From: CAZDXJ01 sp964509475
Lineage (GTDB): Bacteria > Pseudomonadota > Gammaproteobacteria > Methylococcales > Methylomonadaceae
Direction of reading: 5' to 3'
Length of the DNA stretch: 13,409 nucleotides
Assembly: GCA_964509475.1 (NCBI GenBank)
Contig: CAZDXJ010000063.1
Span: 1-13,409 of the forward strand
The notes below the pieces were generated by a model. The model was not told where the DNA came from, did not search any database, and saw only the letters and a program-made list of their open reading frames with translations. Of the stretch, positions 7,423-13,409 are shown in pieces (position 1 is the stretch's first letter; each line of letters starts with the position of its first letter). A program made the translations under genes and the position numbers.

Positions 7423-8352
7423 ATGGCATTGAATTATTACATCGCTGATGTTTTTACCCAAGAGATGTTCAGTGGCGCTCAAATCGCCGTGTTTCCCGAT
7501 GCTCAGGGTCTCGGTGACAAACAAATGGCACAACTGGCCGGGGAATTGAATTTATCGGAAACGGTTTTTGTTTTGCCGCCAAGTCAGCAGAAAGCGACCC
7601 ACCGTATGCGTATTTTTACCCCGCAAGGTGAGGTGGATTTTGCCGGTCATCCGATTATTGCCACCGCGTTCATTTTGGCCGTGTGCGGCAAAGTCAAATT
7701 GCAGGACCCTTATACGTCTTTGGTGCTGGAACAAAATACCGGTCTGATCGCGACACATATCAGCGGTGAGGATGTGCATTCAGGGTTTGTACAATTTACT
7801 CAAAAGGTGGCGCCGACCATTGATCGGTTTACCCCGACCGATCAGGAATTGGCTCGGTTCCTGGGTATCAAGGCAACCGATATTGATTCCAAAAAATACA
7901 TGCCGCGTCTGGTTTCCTGTGGTTTTCCGTATTTGATCGTACCGGTTTTCAATTATGAAACGGTGCGCAAGGCGCGGTTTAACTTCGAGGCCTGGAGCCA
8001 GTCGATTGCGCCGCAGACCGCAGCGCAGGAGATTTTGCTGTTTGCACCGAAAAGCCCATGTCCGGATTCGGATTTTCACCTGCGCCTGTTGGGACCGAAC
8101 ATCGGCAGCAAGGATGATCCGCCTGTAGGCAGTACCTTGCCGGCCTTTGCGGCTTATCTGTGTTCGCATGAACATGTACGCAAAGGCACTTATACCTTTG
8201 CTGTGGATCGGGGGGGCAGCGAAGGCCGCCGCAGTCTGTTGAATCTGGAAATGGACAACAAGGGTGAGGCTTTGCTGACGATTCGCGTGGGCGGTACGGC
8301 GGTGCGGGTTGCCGAAGGCCGGTTTTTTATCGAAATAAATTCTGTTGATTAG
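7423..8352 (+). CDS. PhzF-family isomerase-like protein
   Basis: A 309-residue member of the PhzF/YddE family, which has a diaminopimelate-epimerase-like two-domain fold and acts on small metabolites. Family marks: the catalytic glutamate as E46 in LNLSETVFVLPP, the motif VDFAGHPIIATA (H76), KDDPPVGSTLPAFAAYL at 230-246 standing for EDPATGSA, and the closing V-G-G-x-A near 289-293 with VAEGRF. The start at 7423 has a GAGAGGAA site at 7410-7417; a longer open frame begins inside nirD and is rejected. It lies 16 bp after nirD and a few bases before nasA, so it must be part of the nitrate operon. True PhzF makes a phenazine precursor, but no other phenazine genes are present. Its substrate here is unknown; a role in metabolite repair or amino-acid chemistry is only a guess. 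Confidence 0.88.
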   Translation: MALNYYIADVFTQEMFSGAQIAVFPDAQGLGDKQMAQLAGELNLSETVFVLPPSQQKATHRMRIFTPQGEVDFAGHPIIATAFILAVCGKVKLQDPYTSLVLEQNTGLIATHISGEDVHSGFVQFTQKVAPTIDRFTPTDQELARFLGIKATDIDSKKYMPRLVSCGFPYLIVPVFNYETVRKARFNFEAWSQSIAPQTAAQEILLFAPKSPCPDSDFHLRLLGPNIGSKDDPPVGSTLPAFAAYLCSHEHVRKGTYTFAVDRGGSEGRRSLLNLEMDNKGEALLTIRVGGTAVRVAEGRFFIEINSVD

Positions 8353-8356
8353 TATT

Positions 8357-10558
8357 ATGTTATTTGGCAGGCATGTAAAAAATCCGGTTAAAATCGCGGA
8401 TAAAGGCGTCAAAAAATGGTCTTATTCGACCTGCAATTATTGCTCGACCGGTTGCGCGATTGAAATCGGCCTGAATGCTGATGGCGTACCGGTGACTGGA
8501 CGGGGTGTTGGCAGCGCCGATGTGAATCGGGGTAAATTATGTGTCAAGGGAATTTTTGAATACGAGCTGTTTACTTCGGCGGGGCGTGGCACCGTGCCGC
8601 TGATTCGGGAGAATATTCATACGCCGTACCGGGAAACGGACTGGGATACCGCTTTGGATAAAATGGCGGCGGAAATCAAACGTATTCAGGCGGCTTATGG
8701 GCGTGATGCGTTTGCCATTGTGTCCACCGGACAGATTCTGACCGAAGGATTTTATACTCTGGGCAAACTGGCGCGGGGGGTGATTGGCACCAATAATTAC
8801 GATGGCAATACCACCTTGTGCATGGCTTCGGCGGTTTCCGGTTATAAACGTTCGTTCGGTTCGGATGGGCCACCCGGTTGTTATGAGGATTTTGAAAAAA
8901 CCGATTGTCTGATCGCCTGGGGTTCCAATTTGCCGGAACAGCATCCGATCATTTATTGGCGTTTCAAGGAAGCACAGGAAAAGCGCGGCTTCCCGCTGAT
9001 TGTCATCGACCCGCGCGTGACCATGTTCGCGCAGGCCGCCGATATGCATTTGCCGATTACTCCGGGTACCGATGTGGTTTTGATGAATGCGTTGATGTAT
9101 GTCATCCTTGACGAAGGTTTGCAGGACGAGGCGTATATTCAGGCCAATACCGTGGGTTTTGACGAATTGAAAAAAGAAGTGGCGCATTATGATCCGGCGA
9201 CGGCGGCGCCTATCTGCGGTATTGACGAGGATACCCTACGCACGGTGGCGCGGCTTTACGCCAACGCGGATGCAGCGATGAATATCTGGACCATGGGTAT
9301 CAATCAAAGTACGCACGGTTCCGATGGCGTCGTGGGCATTAACAACCTGAGCCTGCTGACCGGAAATATTGGCAAACCCGGCGGCACCAGTCTGTCGATT
9401 ACCGGCCAGTGCAATGCGATGGGCACCCGGGAATGGTCATCCTGTTCCGGTCTGCCGGGATACCGGCTGTTGGAGAATGAAAAAGATCGTGAGGAAGTGG
9501 CCCGGTTCTGGGGGGTCGATCCGGAGTTCTTTCCGAAAAAACGCGGCTTGACCGAAACCGATATTTTCCCGGCAATAGAAACCGGACAGATTAAGGGCTT
9601 GTGGCTGGTCGGCACCAATCCAATGACTTCAATGCCGAATACCGCCCGTATTCGCAAGACGCTGGAAAAACTGGAATGCTGTATTGTGCAGGATTCTCAT
9701 GTGGATGTCGAAACCACGCAATACGCGCATATTTATCTGCCCGCCGCGATTTGGGCGGAAAAAGAAGGTGTGTTCACCAATACCGAACGGCGGGTTAATA
9801 TCATTCGTAAAATCAAGGAGCCTTATGCCCAATCGAAAACGGATTTGCATATTTTCAACGCGCTGGCAAAACGTTTTGAACAGGGCCGGAAAATGAACTT
9901 CCCGGATGATTTCGATGCGGTTTTCGATGAAATGCGTGAACTTTCCAAAGGCCGCTTGCTGGATATTTCCGGTATGAGCCACGATTTAATCGAAAAACAC
10001 CGGGGTATCCAATGGCCCTATACCGAGCAGCAGGCGAAAAATGGCGAAGCACCGCCGAAAGGGGGCAAGCGTTTATATACCGAATCGCGCTCCTTCCGTT
10101 TTGCCGATGGCAAGGCGCGTTTGATTCCGTTACCTTTTGTCGATAACAACGAAAGACCGGATGCGAGCTATCCGTTCTGGTTGAATTCCGGGCGGCTGGT
10201 GGAGCATTTTCACAGCCGCACCCGCACCGGCAAGATTGCCAATAACAACAAATTTTCGCCGACACCGTTTATGGAGATGAATCCGGATGCCGCCGCCGAA
10301 CTGGGTATCCGCCATCAATCCTATGCGCGGGTGGTGTCCAGGCGTAATGATGCCGTGGTCATGGTTATGCTGACCCAACGCGTGCCCAGGAATATGGTGT
10401 TTATTCCATTCCATTTTTTTGAATGCGTCAATCGCCTGACCCTGGGCTTGCTGGATCCGTATTCACGGCAACCGGCCTTCAAACAGGCAGCGGTGCGTGT
10501 AGAGCCCATCGATCAGCAGGAAGCGGCCTTGTTGAACAAGGAAAACCGCGCGTTTTAA
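8357..10558 (+). CDS. nasA: Assimilatory-type nitrate reductase, molybdopterin catalytic subunit
   Basis: A 733-residue DMSO-reductase-family molybdoenzyme. The N-terminal [4Fe-4S] site is CNYCSTGC (C26, C29, C33) plus C62 in GKLCVKG. The motif TTLCMASAVSGY gives C155 as the probable Mo ligand, as in NapA/NasA/NarB, followed by FGSDGPPGCYED. Later come NAMGTREWS, WLVGTNPMTSMPN and AEKEGVFTNTERR, and a C-terminal molybdopterin-binding domain with HFHSRTRTGK near residue 615. There is no twin-arginine signal, so it should be cytoplasmic. It lacks the extra C-terminal [2Fe-2S] domain of Klebsiella NasA (866 aa). The ATG at 8357 follows the phzF-like stop by 4 bp; a TTG at 8345 would overlap that stop. 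No strong ribosome binding site is visible, suggesting translational coupling. Nitrate as substrate rests on the motifs and the nirBD/narK context; a formate-dehydrogenase-like enzyme is less likely. Confidence 0.88.
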   Translation: MLFGRHVKNPVKIADKGVKKWSYSTCNYCSTGCAIEIGLNADGVPVTGRGVGSADVNRGKLCVKGIFEYELFTSAGRGTVPLIRENIHTPYRETDWDTALDKMAAEIKRIQAAYGRDAFAIVSTGQILTEGFYTLGKLARGVIGTNNYDGNTTLCMASAVSGYKRSFGSDGPPGCYEDFEKTDCLIAWGSNLPEQHPIIYWRFKEAQEKRGFPLIVIDPRVTMFAQAADMHLPITPGTDVVLMNALMYVILDEGLQDEAYIQANTVGFDELKKEVAHYDPATAAPICGIDEDTLRTVARLYANADAAMNIWTMGINQSTHGSDGVVGINNLSLLTGNIGKPGGTSLSITGQCNAMGTREWSSCSGLPGYRLLENEKDREEVARFWGVDPEFFPKKRGLTETDIFPAIETGQIKGLWLVGTNPMTSMPNTARIRKTLEKLECCIVQDSHVDVETTQYAHIYLPAAIWAEKEGVFTNTERRVNIIRKIKEPYAQSKTDLHIFNALAKRFEQGRKMNFPDDFDAVFDEMRELSKGRLLDISGMSHDLIEKHRGIQWPYTEQQAKNGEAPPKGGKRLYTESRSFRFADGKARLIPLPFVDNNERPDASYPFWLNSGRLVEHFHSRTRTGKIANNNKFSPTPFMEMNPDAAAELGIRHQSYARVVSRRNDAVVMVMLTQRVPRNMVFIPFHFFECVNRLTLGLLDPYSRQPAFKQAAVRVEPIDQQEAALLNKENRAF

Positions 10559-10585
10559 TTGATCATCTTTCAGGCATCAGGCCGG

Positions 10586-10699
10586 TGCGGGGCGCATGAA
10601 GAGCGTGCAGTGAATCCTGTAACGATAATTGTTTATGACTCCAAACAATTAAGTTGCTTATATCCCCTCGATCACTGCACGCTCTTCATGTGCCCCGCA
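10586..10699. repeat. 114 bp long-stem element between nasA and the FeS/anchor gene
   Basis: A 28 bp left arm (10586-10613, beginning TGCGGGGCGC) is complementary to 10672-10699 at 27 of 28 positions; the one exception would be a G-U pair in RNA. The 58 bp interior holds a second perfect hairpin, AATTGTTT (10627-10634) with AAACAATT (10643-10650) and an 8 nt loop. No clear target duplication flanks it. A T-rich stretch (TCTTTTT) begins only several bases after the stem, so it is a poor match to a standard terminator. It may be a MITE or an RNA element affecting expression of the last gene. Confidence 0.8.
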
Positions 10700-10731
10700 G
10701 TAATCTTTTTGTAACCCAGGTTAACACAATT

Positions 10732-12636
10732 ATGTTTAAAGTACGTCGTGACGAACCCGATTATGCCTTTTTGTCGGATAAGGAAAGCCGCTGTAAAAAC
10801 CGTTATGGTCAGGATATCGAACTGACCCAGGAAGATAGTCCGCTGCGCGGACAGAGCCTTCGCATCAACGGTGATCCGGATATTGGCGACAACCCCAACC
10901 GCTATAAACAACACGGTTTTTATTTCAATGCCGATCATTGTATCGGCTGTCATGCCTGCGAATCCGCCTGTAGCGAAAAAAACGATGTGCCGGCGCATCT
11001 GGCGTTTCGTTCCGTAGGTTTTGTCGAAGGCGGCAATTATCCCAATTATCAGCGTATCAATATTTCGATGGCTTGTAATCACTGTGATGACCCGGTTTGT
11101 CTGAAGGGGTGTCCGACACGGGCTTACACCAAGTTTGCCGAATACGGTGCGGTGCTGCAAGACCCGGATATCTGTTTTGGTTGTGGTTATTGCACCTGGG
11201 TTTGTCCCTATAACGCACCGCAACTGGACCCGGTAAAGGGCCAGGTCAGTAAATGCAATATGTGCGTGGATCGTCTGGAAGTGGGCTTGAAACCCGCCTG
11301 TGTCGCCGCCTGTCTGGGCAATGCCCTGGATTTTGGGGTCATTGAAAACATACCGGAAAAACGCCAGCAGGCCGAAGTGACCCTTCCGGGTTTTCCAACA
11401 CCGGATATTACCCATCCGAATATACGCTTTCAGCAACAACGCACGACACCGCCGGAAATGACCCGCACCGATTCGGTGCCGGTGAAATATCATCAGGACA
11501 AACAAACGGGTGTTTACCGGCCAACCGTCGATGAGAAATTGGGCCGGGACAAACAAGGCAACTGGAAGAAATTGCTAACCAGCCATGAAAGCTCCCATGT
11601 CATTTTTACCTTGTCGGTGCAGGCGGTATTTGGTGCTTTGCTGATATTGGTTGTTTTGCCCTGGCTTGGTTTTGAGCAACTGGCTGTGATTCAGACCGGT
11701 AGTGCTTTTTTGCCATTGCGTCTTGCGCTGCTGGTGATTTGCAGCTACGGTCTGTTTAAACTGAATATGCATTTGGGCAAGCCGCACCGGTTTTACCGGG
11801 GCTTCAATAATCTGCAATGGTCGCCGGTGAGCCGGGAAATTGCCGGTGTGTCGTTGTTTTATGGGGGCTTGTGGGCCTATGTGCTCTGTTCTTTTTTCAA
11901 TAACACGTTGATGGTTTTTCTGGCTGGTTTTACAGCTGTGTTTGCGCTGTTGAGTGGAGCGGTGGGTTTGTATTATATGTATCGCCTGTATCGCATCAAG
12001 GCGCGTCCCTTTTGGGATCATTGGCAGACCGGCAGCAGTTTTGCCGGTTCGGTACTGAGTTTGGGGGCTGTTTTGATCGGTTTGTGTGTAGCTCTGTTTG
12101 AACCTTCACAGGTACAGCTATTGTTGCCTGGGTTGGTCTTGATCCTGTTCACCGGCTTGCTCATGGAAGCGACGGGTTTGTTGGCCCATGCCCGCGATAT
12201 GAACAAAAACGGGCACGAAGGCAGGGCTTCGTTTTATCTGCAAACGACGCAATACGGTTATCCGTATGTTATACGCAACAGCCTTCTGGTTTTGAGCCTG
12301 GTGTTGAGCATCATCATTGCTCTGGCTGGCATGAACGGTCTGTCGGGCTGGCTGTTAGCCGGGACTTTGCTGGTCAGTACGCTCGGCGCTGCAATCATAG
12401 GCCGTTCCTTGTTTTATGCGGTGGTTATACCGACGACGATGCCGGGCGCTTTTTTCTGGAAAAATCCGGGGTTTGTCGATCATGCCCGGGAAACCGGCTT
12501 GGCCGATATGCCCCAGGTCGGCGTTGTCCATGAACGGCATCACCCCTTTCGTCTGGATGAATTGATACAAACCATCCAGGAACATTCCATCAAGGACATG
12601 TTGGCGCATTTGAAAACGGTTTTGATATTCAGGTAA
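10732..12636 (+). CDS. DmsB-DmsC-type fusion: four [4Fe-4S] ferredoxin domain plus eight-TM quinol anchor
   Basis: A 634-residue fusion of the electron-transfer and membrane subunits seen as separate proteins in DMSO reductase. Residues about 60-200 hold sixteen cysteines in four groups: C70/73/76/80, C115/118/123/127, C148/151/154/158 and C175/178/190/194, enough for four [4Fe-4S] clusters. A linker follows, then a DmsC-like part starting near SHESSHVIFTL with eight hydrophobic segments at about 287-311, 325-344, 371-391, 393-415, 434-456, 462-484, 516-534 and 538-560. A C-terminal tail contains MPGAFFWKN and MPQVGVV. No Tat signal is seen, so the ferredoxin part should face the cytoplasm next to NasA. 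The start at 10732 is chosen because a longer frame from a TTG at 10654 begins inside the stem element; the ribosome binding site is weak. Probable role: passing electrons from quinol to NasA. Confidence 0.88.
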   Translation: MFKVRRDEPDYAFLSDKESRCKNRYGQDIELTQEDSPLRGQSLRINGDPDIGDNPNRYKQHGFYFNADHCIGCHACESACSEKNDVPAHLAFRSVGFVEGGNYPNYQRINISMACNHCDDPVCLKGCPTRAYTKFAEYGAVLQDPDICFGCGYCTWVCPYNAPQLDPVKGQVSKCNMCVDRLEVGLKPACVAACLGNALDFGVIENIPEKRQQAEVTLPGFPTPDITHPNIRFQQQRTTPPEMTRTDSVPVKYHQDKQTGVYRPTVDEKLGRDKQGNWKKLLTSHESSHVIFTLSVQAVFGALLILVVLPWLGFEQLAVIQTGSAFLPLRLALLVICSYGLFKLNMHLGKPHRFYRGFNNLQWSPVSREIAGVSLFYGGLWAYVLCSFFNNTLMVFLAGFTAVFALLSGAVGLYYMYRLYRIKARPFWDHWQTGSSFAGSVLSLGAVLIGLCVALFEPSQVQLLLPGLVLILFTGLLMEATGLLAHARDMNKNGHEGRASFYLQTTQYGYPYVIRNSLLVLSLVLSIIIALAGMNGLSGWLLAGTLLVSTLGAAIIGRSLFYAVVIPTTMPGAFFWKNPGFVDHARETGLADMPQVGVVHERHHPFRLDELIQTIQEHSIKDMLAHLKTVLIFR

Positions 12637-12645
12637 TCCTGTTGT

Positions 12646-12653
12646 CACGGATT
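12646..12653. repeat. Left target-site duplication of the MITE
   Basis: CACGGATT directly abuts the left terminal inverted repeat and is repeated exactly at 12986-12993. Confidence 0.85.
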
Positions 12654-12985
12654 GTAACCGTTCACGAAAATGGCAATAGATTCATAAGGTATTGAATTTT
12701 CGTAATACAGTTTCAGAATACTTTTGTACTTTATTTGGCACGCAGCGGCTGCATTTGCGGGTTTTGAGCATGGCAGGAGGCCTGCCCGGCACTCTGTTTA
12801 CAGTAAAGGCTTCCATAACTTGATACCTGGAATATGAATGAAGAGCTGGATTCTTTTATTGAAAATCAAGGCCTTAACCCATATAAAATCGCTGTTTGGA
12901 CACGCCGGGTTTATAATTGATTGATTTTATCCGCATCCATACCAAAATATATAGCCTGTTGGATAGCAAACTTGTGAACGGTTAC
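12654..12985. mobile_element. 332 bp MITE with IS66-like ends
   Basis: The element begins GTAACCGTTCAC (12654-12665) and ends with the exact reverse complement GTGAACGGTTAC (12974-12985). It is flanked immediately on both sides by the 8 bp direct repeat CACGGATT. Ends starting GTAA and an 8 bp target duplication are the marks of the IS66 family. The interior encodes no transposase, only a possible 28-codon frame and small hairpins such as GGCAGG-AGG-CCTGCC (12772-12786), so it would move only with help from a full-length element. It has inserted just after the stop of the FeS/anchor gene, between the operon and the FNR box. The structure is read directly from sequence; the IS66 assignment rests on end sequence and duplication length. 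Confidence 0.85.
12834..12920 (+). CDS. Possible 28-residue open frame inside the MITE
   Basis: An ATG at 12834 opens a frame of 28 codons ending in TGA, beginning MNEELDSFIENQGLNP and ending TRRVYN. The composition looks protein-like, but the ribosome binding site is weak and no family is recognised. It may be a chance frame or a remnant of a gene carried by the parent element. Confidence 0.15.
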   Translation: MNEELDSFIENQGLNPYKIAVWTRRVYN

Positions 12986-12993
12986 CACGGATT
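12986..12993. repeat. Right target-site duplication of the MITE
   Basis: CACGGATT directly after the right terminal inverted repeat, identical to 12646-12653. Confidence 0.85.
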
Positions 12994-13002
12994 TACTTCT
13001 AT

Positions 13003-13051
13003 TTGATTCAAATCAAATAACCTTATTAGAAAAATAGTTATAGTTTGCCTC
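13003..13051 (+). promoter_or_regulatory. FNR/ANR/DNR-type box and class II promoter
   Basis: TTGATTCAAATCAA at 13003-13016 is a perfect match to the FNR consensus TTGAT-N4-ATCAA. A -10-like TATAGT lies at 13039-13044, which puts the start of transcription near 13051 and the box centre at -41.5, the standard activating position for FNR. A strong TTGGAGG ribosome binding site (13066-13072) and ATG (13079) follow. This predicts oxygen-limited or nitric-oxide-responsive expression of the downstream gene. Confidence 0.7.
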
Positions 13052-13078
13052 GCTTTTTAATTAAATTGGAGGTTTAAA

Positions 13079-13409
13079 ATGTCTGAACAAGAAAAAGATA
13101 ATTTTTGGCGTAACTGCTCACCTGTTGTGTTGTAGCCGGCGTAGGTCATTGATTTATCAGGATACGTGCATACATCCCTGTCGTTTTGCATAACATCCCA
13201 AGTTATGCAAGCCCAGCTCTTCCGTGGAAGGGCTGGGCTTGCCTGATAAATCAACAACCTGCACCTGTTTTTCAGAGAGGGTAAGTAGATACTTTTTGGC
13301 TATATATCGGATTGTTGGTTGTACTGGTAATTGCCGTTTTGGTGACCGTCAAAAATATTCCACCCCAAAACACAAGACACAATTTTAAAAAAAATTATTC
13401 CATTCACCT
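13079..13409 (+). pseudogene. Broken small membrane-protein gene, interrupted and cut by the window edge
   Basis: The ATG at 13079 has a good ribosome binding site (TTGGAGG, 13066-13072) and reads MSEQEKDNFWRNCSPVVL before a TAG at 13133-13135. From 13288 to the window end another frame reads DTFWLYIGLLVVLVIAVLVT and onwards, a convincing transmembrane anchor without its own start codon. Joining the two parts at the near-repeated D-(N/T)-F-W codons gives a normal N-terminus: a short hydrophilic head and then a single membrane span. The gene therefore seems to have been split by the structured insert between them. Its identity is unknown because the rest lies outside the window; FNR control suggests an anaerobic or nitrogen-oxide function. 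A poly-A run near 13387-13394 could hide a further frameshift. Confidence 0.6.
13110..13287. mobile_element. Structured insert of about 140-190 bp interrupting the FNR-controlled gene
   Basis: An outer stem pairs TTGATTTATCAGG (13149-13161) exactly with 13242-13254, and weaker pairing (8 of 13) continues outward. Inside are two hairpins: TTGCATAAC (13186-13194) with GTTATGCAA (13202-13210), and a 15 bp stem 13209-13223 / 13226-13240 with one G-U type mismatch, closing over GT. The whole would fold into a three-way junction. Possible target duplications are GATAATTTTTGGC / GATACTTTTTGGC (13097-13109 and 13288-13300, 12 of 13) or CACCTGTT (13119-13126 and 13262-13269, perfect), so the exact ends are uncertain. 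It encodes no protein. Confidence 0.6.

Noticed and set aside
10654..10731. 26-residue N-terminal extension of the FeS/anchor fusion from a TTG
   Set aside because: It is encoded by the right arm of the stem element, has no ribosome binding site and resembles no ferredoxin N-terminus.
10672..11556. 294-codon open frame on the minus strand opposite the ferredoxin domain
   Set aside because: The plus strand carries sixteen ordered cysteines; the minus reading has no recognisable features.
13209..13240. Strong hairpin as an intrinsic terminator
   Set aside because: No T-run follows the stem on either strand; it is better explained as part of the palindromic insert.
13057..13257. 66-codon minus-strand frame across the structured insert
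   Set aside because: It reads through both arms of the hairpins and across the boundary into the broken gene, so it is probably chance.

Overview
The window looks like a nitrate/nitrite assimilation island from a Gram-negative bacterium, most likely a gammaproteobacterium. It starts inside a heptosyltransferase-like (LPS core) gene. Its gene set (NNP nitrate transporter, PP2C-protein kinase fusion, nirB, nirD, molybdopterin nitrate reductase) resembles, from memory, the Pseudomonas aeruginosa PA1779-PA1783 cluster. I cannot fix the genus from sequence alone.

Layout: (1) 1-122, minus strand: N-terminus of a glycosyltransferase family 9 protein. (2) 177-680, plus: small two-TM DUF3592-type protein. 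(3) 690-3938, minus: a narK-type nitrate transporter followed 30 bp later by a membrane-tailed PP2C phosphatase/Ser-Thr kinase fusion, probably one operon. (4) 3939-4542: a roughly 600 bp divergent control region. It holds two near-identical sigma-54 promoters (one per direction), NtrC-like half-sites, a cluster of GCTTG/CAAGC half-sites and a mosaic of intergenic repeats. (5) 4543-12636, plus: nirB-nirD-phzF-like-nasA, then a fused DmsB/DmsC-type iron-sulfur and membrane-anchor protein. A 114 bp long-stem element sits in the gap before the last gene. (6) 12637-13409: no intact gene. It holds a 332 bp IS66-like MITE with perfect 12 bp terminal inverted repeats and a perfect 8 bp target duplication, then a perfect FNR box with a well-spaced promoter and ribosome binding site. 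The small membrane-protein gene that these drive is broken after a few codons by a second, highly structured insert.

How the genes work together: NarK imports nitrate. The NasA-type molybdoenzyme reduces it to nitrite in the cytoplasm, since no Tat signal is visible. NirBD reduces nitrite to ammonium with NAD(P)H. NasA lacks the C-terminal [2Fe-2S] domain of the Klebsiella-type enzyme, and the next gene encodes a four-cluster ferredoxin domain fused to an eight-TM quinol-type anchor. Nitrate reduction may therefore be driven by the quinol pool rather than NADH or ferredoxin. The sigma-54 promoters suggest nitrogen-limitation (NtrC) control. The kinase/phosphatase is a candidate post-translational regulator, and the role of the PhzF-like enzyme is unknown.

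Start codons were moved from the longest open frame for nirB (4543), phzF-like (7423), nasA (8357) and the FeS/anchor fusion (10732), because ribosome binding sites, promoter position or homology begin there.
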